Source: Desulfurispira natronophila
Lineage (GTDB): Bacteria; Chrysiogenota; Chrysiogenetes; Chrysiogenales; Chrysiogenaceae
Reading direction: 5' to 3'
DNA: 41,834 nt
NCBI RefSeq assembly: GCF_014203025.1
Contig: NZ_JACHID010000017.1
Coordinates: forward strand, 1-41,834
Part shown: one piece after another, positions 1-8,369 of the stretch
Layout: every line of letters starts with the position of its first letter
Numbering within the stretch: position 1 is the stretch's first letter
Program-made: the position numbers and the translations under genes
Notes under the pieces: generated by a model
Seen by the model: only the letters and a program-made list of their open reading frames with translations
Told to the model about the DNA's origin: nothing
The model's database searches: none

Positions 1-590
1 ATATCACCGGCAAAGGAGCCTTCTTTGAGGGTCATGATGTCGGACTTGAGCACCTGGTTTTTACCCACGCGGGCGGTGACGTCGAGCTGGTAGTTACCGC
101 TGATGACGCTGTCGCGGATGATGGCGTCCATCTTGTCGGCATCAGAGGTGCTCCAGCGGGCGGTTGCGTCGCCGTTGAGGAGTTTTTTGGTGTTGAATTC
201 GGTGGAGGTGGAGATGCGGTCGATCTCCTCCTTGAGCTGATCCACTTCGCGCTGAATGTGTTGGCGGTCATCAGAGGTCAGGGTGCCGTTGGCAGCCTGG
301 ACACTCAGCTCACGCATACGCTGCAGGATAGCGGTGGTTTCGTTCAGGGCGCCTTCTGCGGTCTGGATCAGCGAGATGCCGTCCTGGGCGTTGGATACCG
401 CCCGGTCAAGACCGCTGATCTGGCCGCGCATCTTCTCGGAGATGGCAAGGCCGGAAGCATCATCGGCGGCGCGGTTGATGCGCATACCTGAGGAAAGACG
501 CTCGATGGACTGGGAAAGATTCTGGGAATTCACACGCAGGTTGTTCTGCGCATTGATCGACGGAATGTTGTTGTAAATAACACTGGACAT
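1..590 (-). CDS. fliC: Flagellin, N-terminal part (cut by window edge)
   Basis: This is the N-terminal 196 residues of a flagellin, the subunit of the flagellar filament; the rest lies beyond base 1. The protein starts [17 protein letters not shown] and carries the conserved D0/D1 helices ([18 protein letters not shown], then [14 protein letters not shown] and ILQRMREL). The ATG at 588-590 is chosen because a strong Shine-Dalgarno (AAGGAGG, 599-605) lies just upstream, and the flagellin N-terminus begins exactly there. It is a close paralogue of the next gene downstream in coordinates: bases 1-590 align almost without gaps to 2978-3562. A weak sigma-28-like pair (TCAAG and GCCGTGATA, separated by more than the usual spacing) can be seen upstream. 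The family call is certain; the gene name is conventional. Confidence 0.95.
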   Translation of the reverse strand, partial: MSSVIYNNIPSINAQNNLRVNSQNLSQSIERLSSGMRINRAADDASGLAISEKMRGQISGLDRAVSNAQDGISLIQTAEGALNETTAILQRMRELSVQAANGTLTSDDRQHIQREVDQLKEEIDRISTSTEFNTKKLLNGDATARWSTSDADKMDAIIRDSVISGNYQLDVTARVGKNQVLKSDIMTLKEGSFAGD

Positions 591-794
591 GACAATATCC
601 TCCTTGATTACTACAGGTGGTACCAGCACCTGGGAAGCCCCTCATCCGTGAAGGGCACGGGTGGCTGCGATCCGGCATTATATTTGTTTTCCGGTATCAC
701 GGCCTGAATCTGTGAAACGTCTTGACCCTTTTCCTGAATTCACCTCCTGTGACATTCAAATCGTGTGCGAATTGCGTTACTGAAGAATTCTGCG

Positions 795-838
795 ATCAGG
801 GCTTTGTTTTGTATTTGTTTTTTTATCAAAACCCTGAT
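795..838. repeat. Inverted repeat, 14-base arms, T-rich loop
   Basis: The left arm ATCAGGGCTTTGTT (795-808) pairs with the right arm ATCAAAACCCTGAT (825-838) with two mismatches, across a T-rich loop. It lies about 205 bases upstream of the first flagellin start, so it could be a protein-binding site or the end of an older transcript. Its function is unknown. Confidence 0.5.
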
Positions 839-918
839 GGTAAAGCTCTTCTCCTACTGACTACCCACTGCTCCCTACTCTCCATTCTGTGCTGCGCTCA
901 TCCACCAGGAGGGGCCCG

Positions 919-960
919 GGGCGGAGGAGGGGAGGGTCCAACTCCCTCTCCCCTCCGCCC
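919..960 (-). terminator. G/C-rich hairpin downstream of the 861-aa flagellin gene
   Basis: A long purine arm beginning GGGCGGAGGAGGGGAGGG and a pyrimidine arm ending CTCCCCTCCGCCC form a near-perfect stem over a loop of about seven bases. It begins 23 bases after the flagellin stop. No T-run follows on the minus strand, so it is not a textbook intrinsic terminator; it may stabilise the 3' end of an abundant flagellin mRNA or need Rho. Confidence 0.5.
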
Positions 961-982
961 GCAGGCGTGCCTCGGTCGATGT

Positions 983-3568
983 CTATCCCAGCAGTTGCAT
1001 GATTCCCTGGGGCATGGAGTTGGCCTGGGCCAACATGCTCTGTGCCGCCTGGGTCAGCATCTGGTTCAGGGTGAAATTGGACATTTCCTTGGCCACGTTG
1101 GTGTCGCGAATGCGGCTTTCGGCGGCCTGGAGGTTTTCTGAAGCAATGTTCAAGCTATTTATGGTGTGGTCGAGACGATTGGAGAGGGCACCCATTTTGG
1201 CGCGCTCGGTGGAAACTCGCGTGATAGCTTCGTCAATAGTACCCACTGATGCCTGTGCCAGCTCCTGACTGATCATGGTCACGTGCTCAAGTCCCAGGGA
1301 CTTGACATCGATCTGGGCGATATTGGCCCGCATGGTCTGGCCTTCGTTGGCGCCAATCTGGAAGCTCATGGATGAGTCCACCAGGTGCAGGAACATAGTC
1401 TCGGGGGCATCATCGGCTTCGAACTGGAACTTCTGGTGCTCCTCGCTGAAGCTGGCATTGATCCCGATATTGCCCAGGAAGGAAACGTCTACGCCCTGGA
1501 TGACGTTTTTCATAACTCCGTCACCAACCACATCACTCCCCAGAGGGCGGCCCGTGTGGGCGTCACGTACTGTTACGTTGTAGATATTTTCTTTTGACTC
1601 CTGAACCTGGTCCAAATTCAGGGCATCCAGCAGGGGCTGATTGGCAACTACAGCCATTTCACCCTGAGCGCCGTTAAAGAGCGAGCGTAGCACCATGGTG
1701 CCTTCCACCGCAGCGTCGGAGTTCTCCACCGCAGAGCCTTTGGCGACAAAGTCGGCTACCCGGTTATCGGTACTGACATCACCCATGGATATGCCCAGAT
1801 CTTTGGTAATGGCTTTGGTAAACTTATCTTCCATGCGGGCAATAGTGTCGTTACCCTCCAGGTATATATCCGCCGACTTGCCGTTGCCATAGATGGTCAG
1901 CTTTTGAGCTGAGTCGAAGACGTTGGTGCCATCGGGGGTAATGAAGGCCTCAATATCCCGCAGCCGTGTGTGGGATGAGGCCAGCCCGCCGGTGCCGCGA
2001 ATCTCTGCGTTGACGATATCGTCAGTCTGAGTGCCGGTGGCGGAAGGATTCATGTCCAGCTCAATGTTGCCAATGGTTACCGAACCGGTGCTGCTGTCCA
2101 GCTGGGCCAGGTGATAACTGACCTGCTTGTTGCCGTCTGTGATAGCAGTATTTTGCAAGCCGTTTTCTGCTGTGTAGATAAGGAACGCACCGCGGCGATC
2201 GACAATGGAGTCATCGTTGATATCGTTCCTGTGACGCTCATCTATCTTGACCATGCCGCCGCCTACGGACATGGTGCCTTCTAAAACGTTTTCGTCAACC
2301 AGCGCATCTACCGAGAAGAGGCCCTTGTCACCGGTTTTGACGCTGTCGCCGGTGCCGAGGGTTATAAATGTGGGTCCACCAAAGACGGATTCCACATCAC
2401 CTAAACGATCTTTGCCAGTTACTGTTCCGTCACTAAAAACTAAATGACCGCCGGTAGAGTTGACCGTCATATCAATGGTTGCCCAGGCTCCTGGCTCGCC
2501 GGTTTTCACATCGATAAAGCGAGCGCGGGCCGCACCATCTATACTGCCGCTGGCGCTGCCAATATGGAAATCTTTGACAAACTCGATTTCCATATAGCCG
2601 TGCATGCCGCCAGTTACGTTGAGACCGGCACTCATGGTGGTCTGCCCGTTGTTAACACGCTTGGTGCCAGCATCATCGGTATCTATAGTGGTGCCGTGTA
2701 TGGTCCAGTTAGATCCGGCCTGCTGGTAGCTGCCGTTGAATCCCATAACAGCACCGGCACTGATTTGGGGCTGACCGTTGGGCTGGCCCGATATATTGAC
2801 ATCGGTTGCCCCACCAGAAAGCGCCATCACACTCATGCGATATTGCCGCTCATCCAGATCACCGGTGCGTACACCCTCGGCAGCGTAGATGCCGGCAATG
2901 CCAGACTCGTTGCGGCTGGCACTTACCCAATCATCATTGGCATCAAGAACACTACCCACGCCCTGGTTAGTAAGGATATCACCGGCAAAGGCGCCGTCGC
3001 GCAGAGCCATGATATTGGACTTGAGCACCTGGTTTTGACCCACCCGCGCATTAACGTCCAGCTGGTAGTTACCGCTGACGACACGGTCGCGCACTATGGC
3101 TTCCATGAGGTTGGGGTTGGAGGTGCTCCAGCGAGCGGTGGCATCGCCGTTGAGGAGCTTTTTGGTGTTGAATTCGGTGGAAGTGGAGATGCGGTCGATC
3201 TCGTTTTTGAGCTGATCCACTTCGCGCTGGACGTGCTGACGGTCGTCAGAAGTCATAGTGCCGTTACCAGCCTGGATGGCCAGCTCCCGCATACGCTGCA
3301 GGATGGCAGTGGTTTCGTTAAGAGCTGCTTCTGCAGTTTGAATAAGCGAAATACCGTCCTGTGCGTTGGATACAGCACGGTCAAGGCCGCTGATCTGTCC
3401 GCGCATCTTTTCGGAGATGGCCAAACCAGAAGCGTCGTCGGATGCGCGGTTGATACGCATACCGGAAGAGAGTCGTTCGATTGAGTTGGAAAGGCTGTTG
3501 GAATTGACTCGCAGATTGTTCTGCGCATTAAGAGACGGGATGTTATTATACAATACAGACATCGACAT
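983..3568 (-). CDS. fliC: Flagellin, 861 aa, with very large variable domain
   Basis: Flagellar filament subunit, 861 residues, far longer than the roughly 270-500 aa of most flagellins. Residues 1-150 form the conserved N-terminal D0/D1 region ([32 protein letters not shown]). Residues 770-861 form the conserved C-terminal helices (NRLDHTINSLNIASENL, ESRIRD, ending QGIMQLLG). The middle of about 600 residues is the surface-exposed variable part. Residues around 535-590 and 622-760 resemble segments of the peptidase-bearing flagellin at 35402-38073. I see no HExxH motif in this copy. The start at 3568 has a GGGAGG ribosome binding site; an in-frame ATG two codons later is possible. A good sigma-28 promoter candidate lies at 3620-3647 and a hairpin follows the stop. 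It sits directly downstream of uvrB but has its own promoter. Confidence 0.95.
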   Translation of the reverse strand: MSMSVLYNNIPSLNAQNNLRVNSNSLSNSIERLSSGMRINRASDDASGLAISEKMRGQISGLDRAVSNAQDGISLIQTAEAALNETTAILQRMRELAIQAGNGTMTSDDRQHVQREVDQLKNEIDRISTSTEFNTKKLLNGDATARWSTSNPNLMEAIVRDRVVSGNYQLDVNARVGQNQVLKSNIMALRDGAFAGDILTNQGVGSVLDANDDWVSASRNESGIAGIYAAEGVRTGDLDERQYRMSVMALSGGATDVNISGQPNGQPQISAGAVMGFNGSYQQAGSNWTIHGTTIDTDDAGTKRVNNGQTTMSAGLNVTGGMHGYMEIEFVKDFHIGSASGSIDGAARARFIDVKTGEPGAWATIDMTVNSTGGHLVFSDGTVTGKDRLGDVESVFGGPTFITLGTGDSVKTGDKGLFSVDALVDENVLEGTMSVGGGMVKIDERHRNDINDDSIVDRRGAFLIYTAENGLQNTAITDGNKQVSYHLAQLDSSTGSVTIGNIELDMNPSATGTQTDDIVNAEIRGTGGLASSHTRLRDIEAFITPDGTNVFDSAQKLTIYGNGKSADIYLEGNDTIARMEDKFTKAITKDLGISMGDVSTDNRVADFVAKGSAVENSDAAVEGTMVLRSLFNGAQGEMAVVANQPLLDALNLDQVQESKENIYNVTVRDAHTGRPLGSDVVGDGVMKNVIQGVDVSFLGNIGINASFSEEHQKFQFEADDAPETMFLHLVDSSMSFQIGANEGQTMRANIAQIDVKSLGLEHVTMISQELAQASVGTIDEAITRVSTERAKMGALSNRLDHTINSLNIASENLQAAESRIRDTNVAKEMSNFTLNQMLTQAAQSMLAQANSMPQGIMQLLG

Positions 3569-3619
3569 GGCACTATCCTCCCTGATAGTTTTCGTTCGGC
3601 ATCCTTGCCTTTGAAAAGC

Positions 3620-3647
3620 TTTTCGGTGAGGGGGGGGAGAAACTTGA
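3620..3647 (-). promoter_or_regulatory. Sigma-28 (FliA)-type flagellin promoter candidate
   Basis: On the minus strand the -35 element TCAAGTTT (7 of 8 to TAAAGTTT) and the -10 element ACCGAAAA (6 of 8 to GCCGATAA) are separated by 12 bases; 11 is usual. The predicted start is about 45 bases before the flagellin ATG. Flagellin genes are classically late, FliA-dependent genes, which fits. Confidence 0.6.
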
Positions 3648-3755
3648 GAGGAAAGTTAAAATTTTGCTCAAGTGGTTTTTTTGCCAGGGGTTACAGTGTC
3701 AGCTCATGTAAGGTAAAGCCAGAGGGAAGAGAGGTTAGCAGGGAATACTAACCAC

Positions 3756-3798
3756 CTACTACGATCTACCCACTACAAACTACCAACTACAAACTACA
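3756..3798. repeat. Low-complexity CTAC stutter repeat
   Basis: A run built from variants of CTACNAACTAC and CTACC (for example CTACAAACTAC occurs twice within 3770-3797). It lies immediately downstream of the uvrB stop. A weaker version of the same stutter is at about 852-881. Such tracts are seen in spacers of some environmental bacteria; no function is apparent. Confidence 0.55.
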
Positions 3799-3802
3799 TA
3801 CT

Positions 3803-5785
3803 TCAGCCATCCAGGTGTTTTTGCAGCCGGAATATTTCATCCCGCACGCTGGCTGCGCCTTCGAAGTCCAGCTCTTCCGCCAGGCGCTGCATTTTTGTTT
3901 GCAGTTCCACGATCTTTTCCCGTATCTGATAATCCGCCAGTTCGCCCACATCCACTTTGCCCTGCAGGCGCTCCTGACGCTCTTCTGCCAGCTCTGGCAT
4001 CAGGTTTTTGCCAATGGCCTTGCTGATACTCTGGGGAGTAATGCCGTGCTTGTCATTATACGCTTGTTGAATGGCGCGGCGCTGGGTGGTTATATCAATG
4101 ACCTTTTGCATGCTCTGAGTGATGTTATCACCGTACATGATGACCCGCCCCTTGAGGTTGCGGGCCGCCCGTCCTGCGGTCTGCAGCAGGCTGCGCTCGC
4201 TGCGCAGGAAGCCTTCCTTGTCGGCATCGAGTATGGCGACAAGCTGCACTTCGGGTATATCCAGGCCCTCCCGCAGCAGATTGATGCCCACGACGACGTC
4301 GTAGACTCCCAGGCGCAAATCGCGGATGATTTCGCTGCGCTCGATGGTGTCTATCTTGGAGTGGAGGTACTTTACTTTGATACCCAGCTGGGAGATGTAG
4401 TCGCTCAGATGCTCACTCAGCCGTATGGTAAGGGTGGTGACCAGCACCTTGCCCCCATCGGCGATGATTTTTTTCAGTTCAAAGACCAAATCGTCCACCT
4501 GTCCGGTGGAGGGTCGTACCTCTATTTCCGGGTCCAGCAGACCGGTGGGGCGGATGATAAGTTCGGTGGTGATGCCTCCGGCCAGCTCCTGCTCGTACTC
4601 GGCCGGTGTGGCAGAGACGTAGACCGCCTGGGGCAGGAAGTGATTGAACTCGTCGAAGTTCAGGGGGCGGTTGTCCAGTGCGGCGGGCAAGCGAAAGCCG
4701 TACTCCACCAGAGTGCTTTTGCGACTGCGATCACCATTGTACATGCCACGAACCTGGGGAATGGTAGCGTGGGATTCGTCGATAAAAACGAGGGCGTCGT
4801 CGGGCAGGTAGCTGATAAGGGTATGAGGAGGCTCGCCTTCGCTGCGACCATCGATGTAACGGGAGTAGTTTTCAATGCCTTGGCAAAAGCCGAATTCCTC
4901 CAGCATTTCGATATCAAAGTTGGTGCGCTGTTCAATGCGCTGGGCTTCCAGCAGTTTGTTTTCGGTGCGAAAGGTGTCCAGGCGCTTTTTCAAATCGGCT
5001 TTAATGTTTCCTATTGCCCGTTCAATAATGCTTTTGTCGGCGACGTAGTGGCTGTTGGGGTAAATGCGCACAGTTTCCAGGGCCTGGCGTTTTTCGCCGG
5101 TAAGGGGGTCGATCTGCCAGATGTGCTCAACCTCATCACCAAAAAACTCGATGCGGATGGCGGAGTCGATTTCGTAGGAGGGGAAGATTTCCACAATATC
5201 GCCACGGCGGCGAAAGGTGCCCCGCCGAAAGTCGGTATCGTTGCGAGTGTACTGGACCCGTACCAGTTCGGCAGCCAGGTCTTCCATATCCATTTCATCG
5301 CCAATGGAGACGGGGGTAACCATATCCAGGTAAAATTCGGCGGAACCCAGGCCGTAGATACAGCTAACGGAAGCGACAATCAGCACATCGCGACGCTCCA
5401 GAATTGAGCGGGTGGCGCTGTGGCGCAGGCGGTCAATTTTTTCGTTAATGCTGGAGTCTTTTTCTATAAAGGTGTCGGTGGTGGGAATATAGGCTTCGGG
5501 CTGATAGTAGTCGTAGTAGCTGACGAAGTACTCGACGGCGTTGTGGGGGAAAAACTCCTGAAACTCCTGGTAGAGTTGGGCTGCCAGGGTCTTGTTGTGA
5601 GCGATCACCAAAGTAGGTTTCTGTACCGCTTCCACTATCTTGGCCATGGTGTAGGTTTTGCCGGAGCCGGTAACCCCCAGCAGTACTTGGTGCTTTTGGC
5701 CACGCTCTATGTTGCGGCTGATGGTCTCTATGGCCTGGGGTTGTGATCCGGCAGGGGAGTAGGGGGAAACGACCTGAAACGCCAT
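3803..5785 (-). CDS. uvrB: Excinuclease ABC subunit B (UvrB)
   Basis: UvrB is the damage-verifying helicase-like subunit of UvrABC nucleotide excision repair. The 660-aa length is normal. The Walker A motif GVTGSGKT is at residues 37-44. The beta-hairpin region with [12 protein letters not shown] follows at about 93, then superfamily-2 helicase motifs including DESHATIPQ, and the ATP-binding GRAARN motif. The C-terminal UVR domain ([12 protein letters not shown]...[10 protein letters not shown]) interacts with UvrC. The start is the ATG with an AAAGGTG ribosome binding site about 8 bases upstream, giving the usual N-terminus [20 protein letters not shown] do not see a clear SOS box. It stands alone, without uvrA or uvrC nearby. 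Confidence 0.98.
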   Translation of the reverse strand: MAFQVVSPYSPAGSQPQAIETISRNIERGQKHQVLLGVTGSGKTYTMAKIVEAVQKPTLVIAHNKTLAAQLYQEFQEFFPHNAVEYFVSYYDYYQPEAYIPTTDTFIEKDSSINEKIDRLRHSATRSILERRDVLIVASVSCIYGLGSAEFYLDMVTPVSIGDEMDMEDLAAELVRVQYTRNDTDFRRGTFRRRGDIVEIFPSYEIDSAIRIEFFGDEVEHIWQIDPLTGEKRQALETVRIYPNSHYVADKSIIERAIGNIKADLKKRLDTFRTENKLLEAQRIEQRTNFDIEMLEEFGFCQGIENYSRYIDGRSEGEPPHTLISYLPDDALVFIDESHATIPQVRGMYNGDRSRKSTLVEYGFRLPAALDNRPLNFDEFNHFLPQAVYVSATPAEYEQELAGGITTELIIRPTGLLDPEIEVRPSTGQVDDLVFELKKIIADGGKVLVTTLTIRLSEHLSDYISQLGIKVKYLHSKIDTIERSEIIRDLRLGVYDVVVGINLLREGLDIPEVQLVAILDADKEGFLRSERSLLQTAGRAARNLKGRVIMYGDNITQSMQKVIDITTQRRAIQQAYNDKHGITPQSISKAIGKNLMPELAEERQERLQGKVDVGELADYQIREKIVELQTKMQRLAEELDFEGAASVRDEIFRLQKHLDG

Positions 5786-5890
5786 GGCGACACCTTTAAG
5801 GGGAGTTTATGCAAGTGGTTTACAATACAGGTTTTCATTTTTTTGTGTAGTGGTAAAAAGCTTCAGTCACTCGCCGCGCTGAGCAAAGCA

Positions 5891-5940
5891 GCTGATGGAG
5901 AAACTGGCAGGAAGAGGGATTAACAGGGATGAGGGGTAGG
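5891..5940 (+). repeat. Interspersed repeat, copy A (GATTAACA family)
   Basis: About 50 bases containing GAGAAACTGGCAGGAAGA and GATTAACAGGGATGAGGG. Two further copies lie in inverted orientation at 7831-7882 and 8020-8067. This copy lies between bacterioferritin and uvrB. Confidence 0.65.
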
Positions 5941-5951
5941 TAAAACGTTCT

Positions 5952-5980
5952 GCAGCCCCCGGTTATACACCGGAGGCTGC
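5952..5980 (-). terminator. Terminator-like hairpin after bacterioferritin
   Basis: On the minus strand GCAGCCTCCGG and CCGGGGGCTGC pair with one mismatch over a seven-base loop, 45 bases after the bacterioferritin stop. A short TTTT follows about eight bases later. It probably ends the bacterioferritin transcript. Confidence 0.6.
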
Positions 5981-6025
5981 TGATTGATGTTCTGCAAGTA
6001 TTTACCCTGAATATCCGGGAACCAT

Positions 6026-6517
6026 CTACTCTGCTGCGGCACCGCGGCTCTTACTGCGCTCAATGGATTGCAGTGCCAGGTAATTTTCGCCAAAGCGCTT
6101 GAGGTTGGCAATTTCGTTGTCGTACTCGTCAAAGTGCCGCTCCTCATCCATAACCAGGTCCTCGAAGAGCTTTTTGGTAACGGAGTCGGCGTTGGCGCCA
6201 CACTCATTGGCCATGCGATTGTAATCCATGGCACTTTGCTCTTCCATCTGGCGGGCCATTTTGAGCATTTCGTTAACATCCTGCACCGGGCTGATGTTGG
6301 CTCCGGCCTTCATCTCCACATCACCGCCCAGAAACAGAATTCGCTCTGCCAGGCGCTCTACGTGGATCATCTCTTCAATAGCCGTGCGCTTAAAAAGGGC
6401 TGCCAGCGGGTCGTAACCCTGGTCATCACAGTGAAAGTGAAAATACATATACTGGTGCAGCGCTGTGATTTCATCTGCCACTGCCTTATTGAGAAGGTCT
6501 ATACTCTTTTCATGCAT
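6026..6517 (-). CDS. bfr: Bacterioferritin
   Basis: A 163-aa iron-storage/ferroxidase protein that would form a 24-subunit cage in the cytoplasm. The di-iron ligands of the family are all visible: E16, E49, H52, E92, E125 and H128. The axial heme ligand methionine is present as M50 in EEMIHVER, which distinguishes bacterioferritin from non-heme ferritin. The start at 6517 (MHEKSIDLLNKAV) has a strong AGGAGG ribosome binding site; a longer frame starting at 6562 lacks one and does not match the family N-terminus. The gene is monocistronic, with a hairpin downstream. No bacterioferritin-associated ferredoxin gene is adjacent. Confidence 0.95.
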   Translation of the reverse strand: MHEKSIDLLNKAVADEITALHQYMYFHFHCDDQGYDPLAALFKRTAIEEMIHVERLAERILFLGGDVEMKAGANISPVQDVNEMLKMARQMEEQSAMDYNRMANECGANADSVTKKLFEDLVMDEERHFDEYDNEIANLKRFGENYLALQSIERSKSRGAAAE

Positions 6518-6653
6518 ACTGGAATCCTCCTGTTGGTGATTTCGTTCTTCCAATGGCGGCATGTTGCTTAATGCCAGATGTTATTGCGACGACCAAGATA
6601 TGGTATCGCAAAAAAGCATTACCATCAAGGGAGCTTGGAAAGGCTGCACAGCA

Positions 6654-7790
6654 CTATATCTGTTTCCCCCTGGTACGTCGCGCCTCTATCCGCAGGTCCT
6701 TGCCAATGGTGTGAACACTCACAAACTCCAGGGCTAAGGCGTTATCAGGAGTGTCGACGCCAAGAGCTCCCGTCCAGGTCATACCCTCGGCGCCAAAAAG
6801 TTTGGGTGCCATGTAAATGACGTGCTCATCTTCAAGGCCGGCACGGAGTATGGATGATGTCAGGGCTGCCCCGCCCTCGACCAGTATGGAGGTTATTCCA
6901 TGATCCCGGTAAAGGAGTTCCATAGCGCGAGGCAGTGGCAGTTTGTTGTTGGCAGACCGGGGCAAAAAAACGAGCTGTGCCCCCCACTCCTGAAGGCGCT
7001 TGGCGGAGCTGGTATCAGCCATGGTCTGATCAGTAACCACAATTACTTTACGCTGAACTTCCTGTTGTCGCAGCAAAGCGGCGTTGCGTGGTATGCGCAA
7101 GGAAGAGTCGAATACAATAACGTGGGGGTGGCGGTAAATATTCTCGTAGCCGTGACGGCAACTCAGCAGTGGATCATCAGCCAGAACGGTGCCAATTCCC
7201 ACTGCTATCGCTTCGTGCTCTCCCCGCAGGCGATGGCCATCCCTGCGGGCCTGCTCACCCGTTACCCAGCGAGAGGCGCCACTGGCTACTGCCATTTTGC
7301 CATCCAGGGTAATGGCTGTTTTCATAGTGATATAGGGAGTGCGATGGACTATATGTTTGTTGAAGTGGCGGTTGAGATGTGCTGATTCGGCGTCGAGTAT
7401 TCCTGTAAGCACTTCAATTCCAGCGCGCTCCAGAGTCTCCTTGCCTCGGCCTGCTACTGCTGGATTGGGGTCCTGAGTGGCATAGACAACTCGGCGCACG
7501 CCGGCCTCCATAATGGCGGTGGTACAGGGTGGCGTTTTGCCATGAACGCAGCAGGGTTCGAGGGTGACGTAGAGGGTGGCATTATGAGCCTTTGCGCCCG
7601 CCTCTTGCAAAGCGTGCACTTCTGCATGGGGACCGCCTGCACGTTGATGGTAACCCTGGCCCACAACAGCGCCACTATCAGCTACTACCAGGGCCCCAAC
7701 CATCGGGTTGGGGGAAGTGTACCCCTGTCCTTTACGTGCAAGGTCCAGTGCTAGACGCATATAGTGTTCATGGGGCTGATATTGATTCAT
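6654..7790 (-). CDS. ribD: Bifunctional riboflavin deaminase/reductase RibD
   Basis: RibD catalyses two successive steps of riboflavin synthesis: deamination of the pyrimidine and reduction of the ribosyl side chain. The N-terminal deaminase domain carries the zinc site HAEVHAL plus PCCVHGKTPPC. The C-terminal reductase domain begins around YITMKTAITLDGKMA and contains SRWVTGEQAR and a glycine-rich ILVEGGAALTSSIL. The length, 378 aa, is standard. The ATG at 7788-7790 is preferred because GGAG lies eight bases upstream; a TTG at 7805 is possible. No other rib genes are adjacent and I do not find the conserved FMN riboswitch core in the spacer upstream. Confidence 0.95.
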   Translation of the reverse strand: MNQYQPHEHYMRLALDLARKGQGYTSPNPMVGALVVADSGAVVGQGYHQRAGGPHAEVHALQEAGAKAHNATLYVTLEPCCVHGKTPPCTTAIMEAGVRRVVYATQDPNPAVAGRGKETLERAGIEVLTGILDAESAHLNRHFNKHIVHRTPYITMKTAITLDGKMAVASGASRWVTGEQARRDGHRLRGEHEAIAVGIGTVLADDPLLSCRHGYENIYRHPHVIVFDSSLRIPRNAALLRQQEVQRKVIVVTDQTMADTSSAKRLQEWGAQLVFLPRSANNKLPLPRAMELLYRDHGITSILVEGGAALTSSILRAGLEDEHVIYMAPKLFGAEGMTWTGALGVDTPDNALALEFVSVHTIGKDLRIEARRTRGKQI

Positions 7791-7830
7791 AAATAGCGAC
7801 TCCAAAGTGTATTTTCAAATGCATCAATCA

Positions 7831-7882
7831 CCCTACCTTTATCCTTGTTAATCTTTCTTCCTGCCAGTTTCTCTGTGGCAGC
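7831..7882 (-). repeat. Interspersed repeat, copy B (GATTAACA family)
   Basis: On the minus strand it contains GAGAAACTGGCAGGAAGA followed by GATTAACAAGGATAAAGG, matching copy A at 5891-5940 with only a few substitutions. Confidence 0.65.
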
Positions 7883-8019
7883 TTTGATCTACATGCAGGC
7901 GCCGAGAAAGCGAAGCACTCAAAACCAAACAGCCAGAACCTGACAGGGATATACAAGATAGACAGGATGGGGGGGGCAGGATAGCTGATACTCACTCCTT
8001 GGTTTCTATCCCTTTCATC

Positions 8020-8067
8020 CCCTTTATCCATGTTAATTTTTCTTCCTGTCGGTTTTCCGTGACTGCT
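8020..8067 (-). repeat. Interspersed repeat, copy C (GATTAACA family), diverged
   Basis: On the minus strand it reads GACAGGAAGA then ATTAACATGGATAAAGGGG, the same order of blocks as copies A and B but with more differences. It is 137 bases from copy B in the same orientation. Confidence 0.55.
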
Positions 8068-8369
8068 CTAAACGGCGCAGTGAGTGAAGCGAGATTGTAA
8101 CCCATTGCAGGGCACAGATAAAGGCAATACCCCACGACGCTCGCTCCCCTCACAGGCGAGAGTGAATGGTTGCCGTGATAATATCTTTGCCGAAAATCTG
8201 TGCAACAAAAAATTACAGCAGTCGCAAAAAGCTACAGATTTTTCTATCTATTTGTACTGGTTCACGGTAAAGTGTTATCATTTACTGATTATGAGCAAAT
8301 TCACTCTGCCTTTCTACTGCGCAGAACAATACATAATCTGAAAATTTACCTTAGCGGGGCTGAAAAGTC

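Larger units (their letters stand above)
591..982. other. Intergenic spacer between the two tandem flagellin genes
   Basis: This 392-base spacer holds the leader and ribosome binding site of the first flagellin (right after 590), a T-rich inverted repeat at 795-838, a degenerate CTAC-rich stutter at about 852-881, and a very G/C-rich hairpin at 919-960 just downstream of the second flagellin. I see no convincing gene: a 139-codon plus-strand reading frame here has no flagellin or other recognisable content and runs into the antisense of the second flagellin. Confidence 0.6.
7791..8369. other. Long repeat-rich intergenic spacer between ribD and cheV
   Basis: This 579-base spacer separates the divergent ribD and cheV genes. 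It contains two copies of the GATTAACA-family repeat (7831-7882 and 8020-8067, both minus-oriented) and related purine-rich pieces between them (a G-run at about 7970). The right part (8250-8290) has a candidate cheV promoter: TTGTAC at 8252 and TATCAT at 8276, 18 bases apart. Short reading frames here (7828-8031 minus, 8084-8341 plus) fall in the repeats and look non-coding. Confidence 0.55.

Noticed and set aside
2444-3484. 346-codon open frame on the plus strand opposite the 861-aa flagellin gene
   Set aside because: It is the antisense shadow of a clear flagellin gene, and its translation shows no protein family features.
3756-3798. CRISPR-like repeats
   Set aside because: The repeating units are short, degenerate and without unique spacers of constant length.
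3815-5407. 530-codon open frame on the plus strand opposite uvrB
   Set aside because: Antisense shadow of uvrB created by codon bias; uvrB itself is unmistakable.
7828-8031. Small minus-strand reading frame upstream of ribD
   Set aside because: Lies within the intergenic repeat copy and its neighbour; no ribosome binding site or protein-like composition.
8220-8345. Sigma-28 promoter upstream of cheV
   Set aside because: TAAAGTGT is present but the possible -10 is at the wrong distance and poorly matched; a weak sigma-70 pair fits about equally well.
7791-8369. FMN riboswitch before ribD
   Set aside because: Looked for the conserved core (AGGG-GAAA and the CCGAC-GGCGG pieces) on the minus strand and did not find it.
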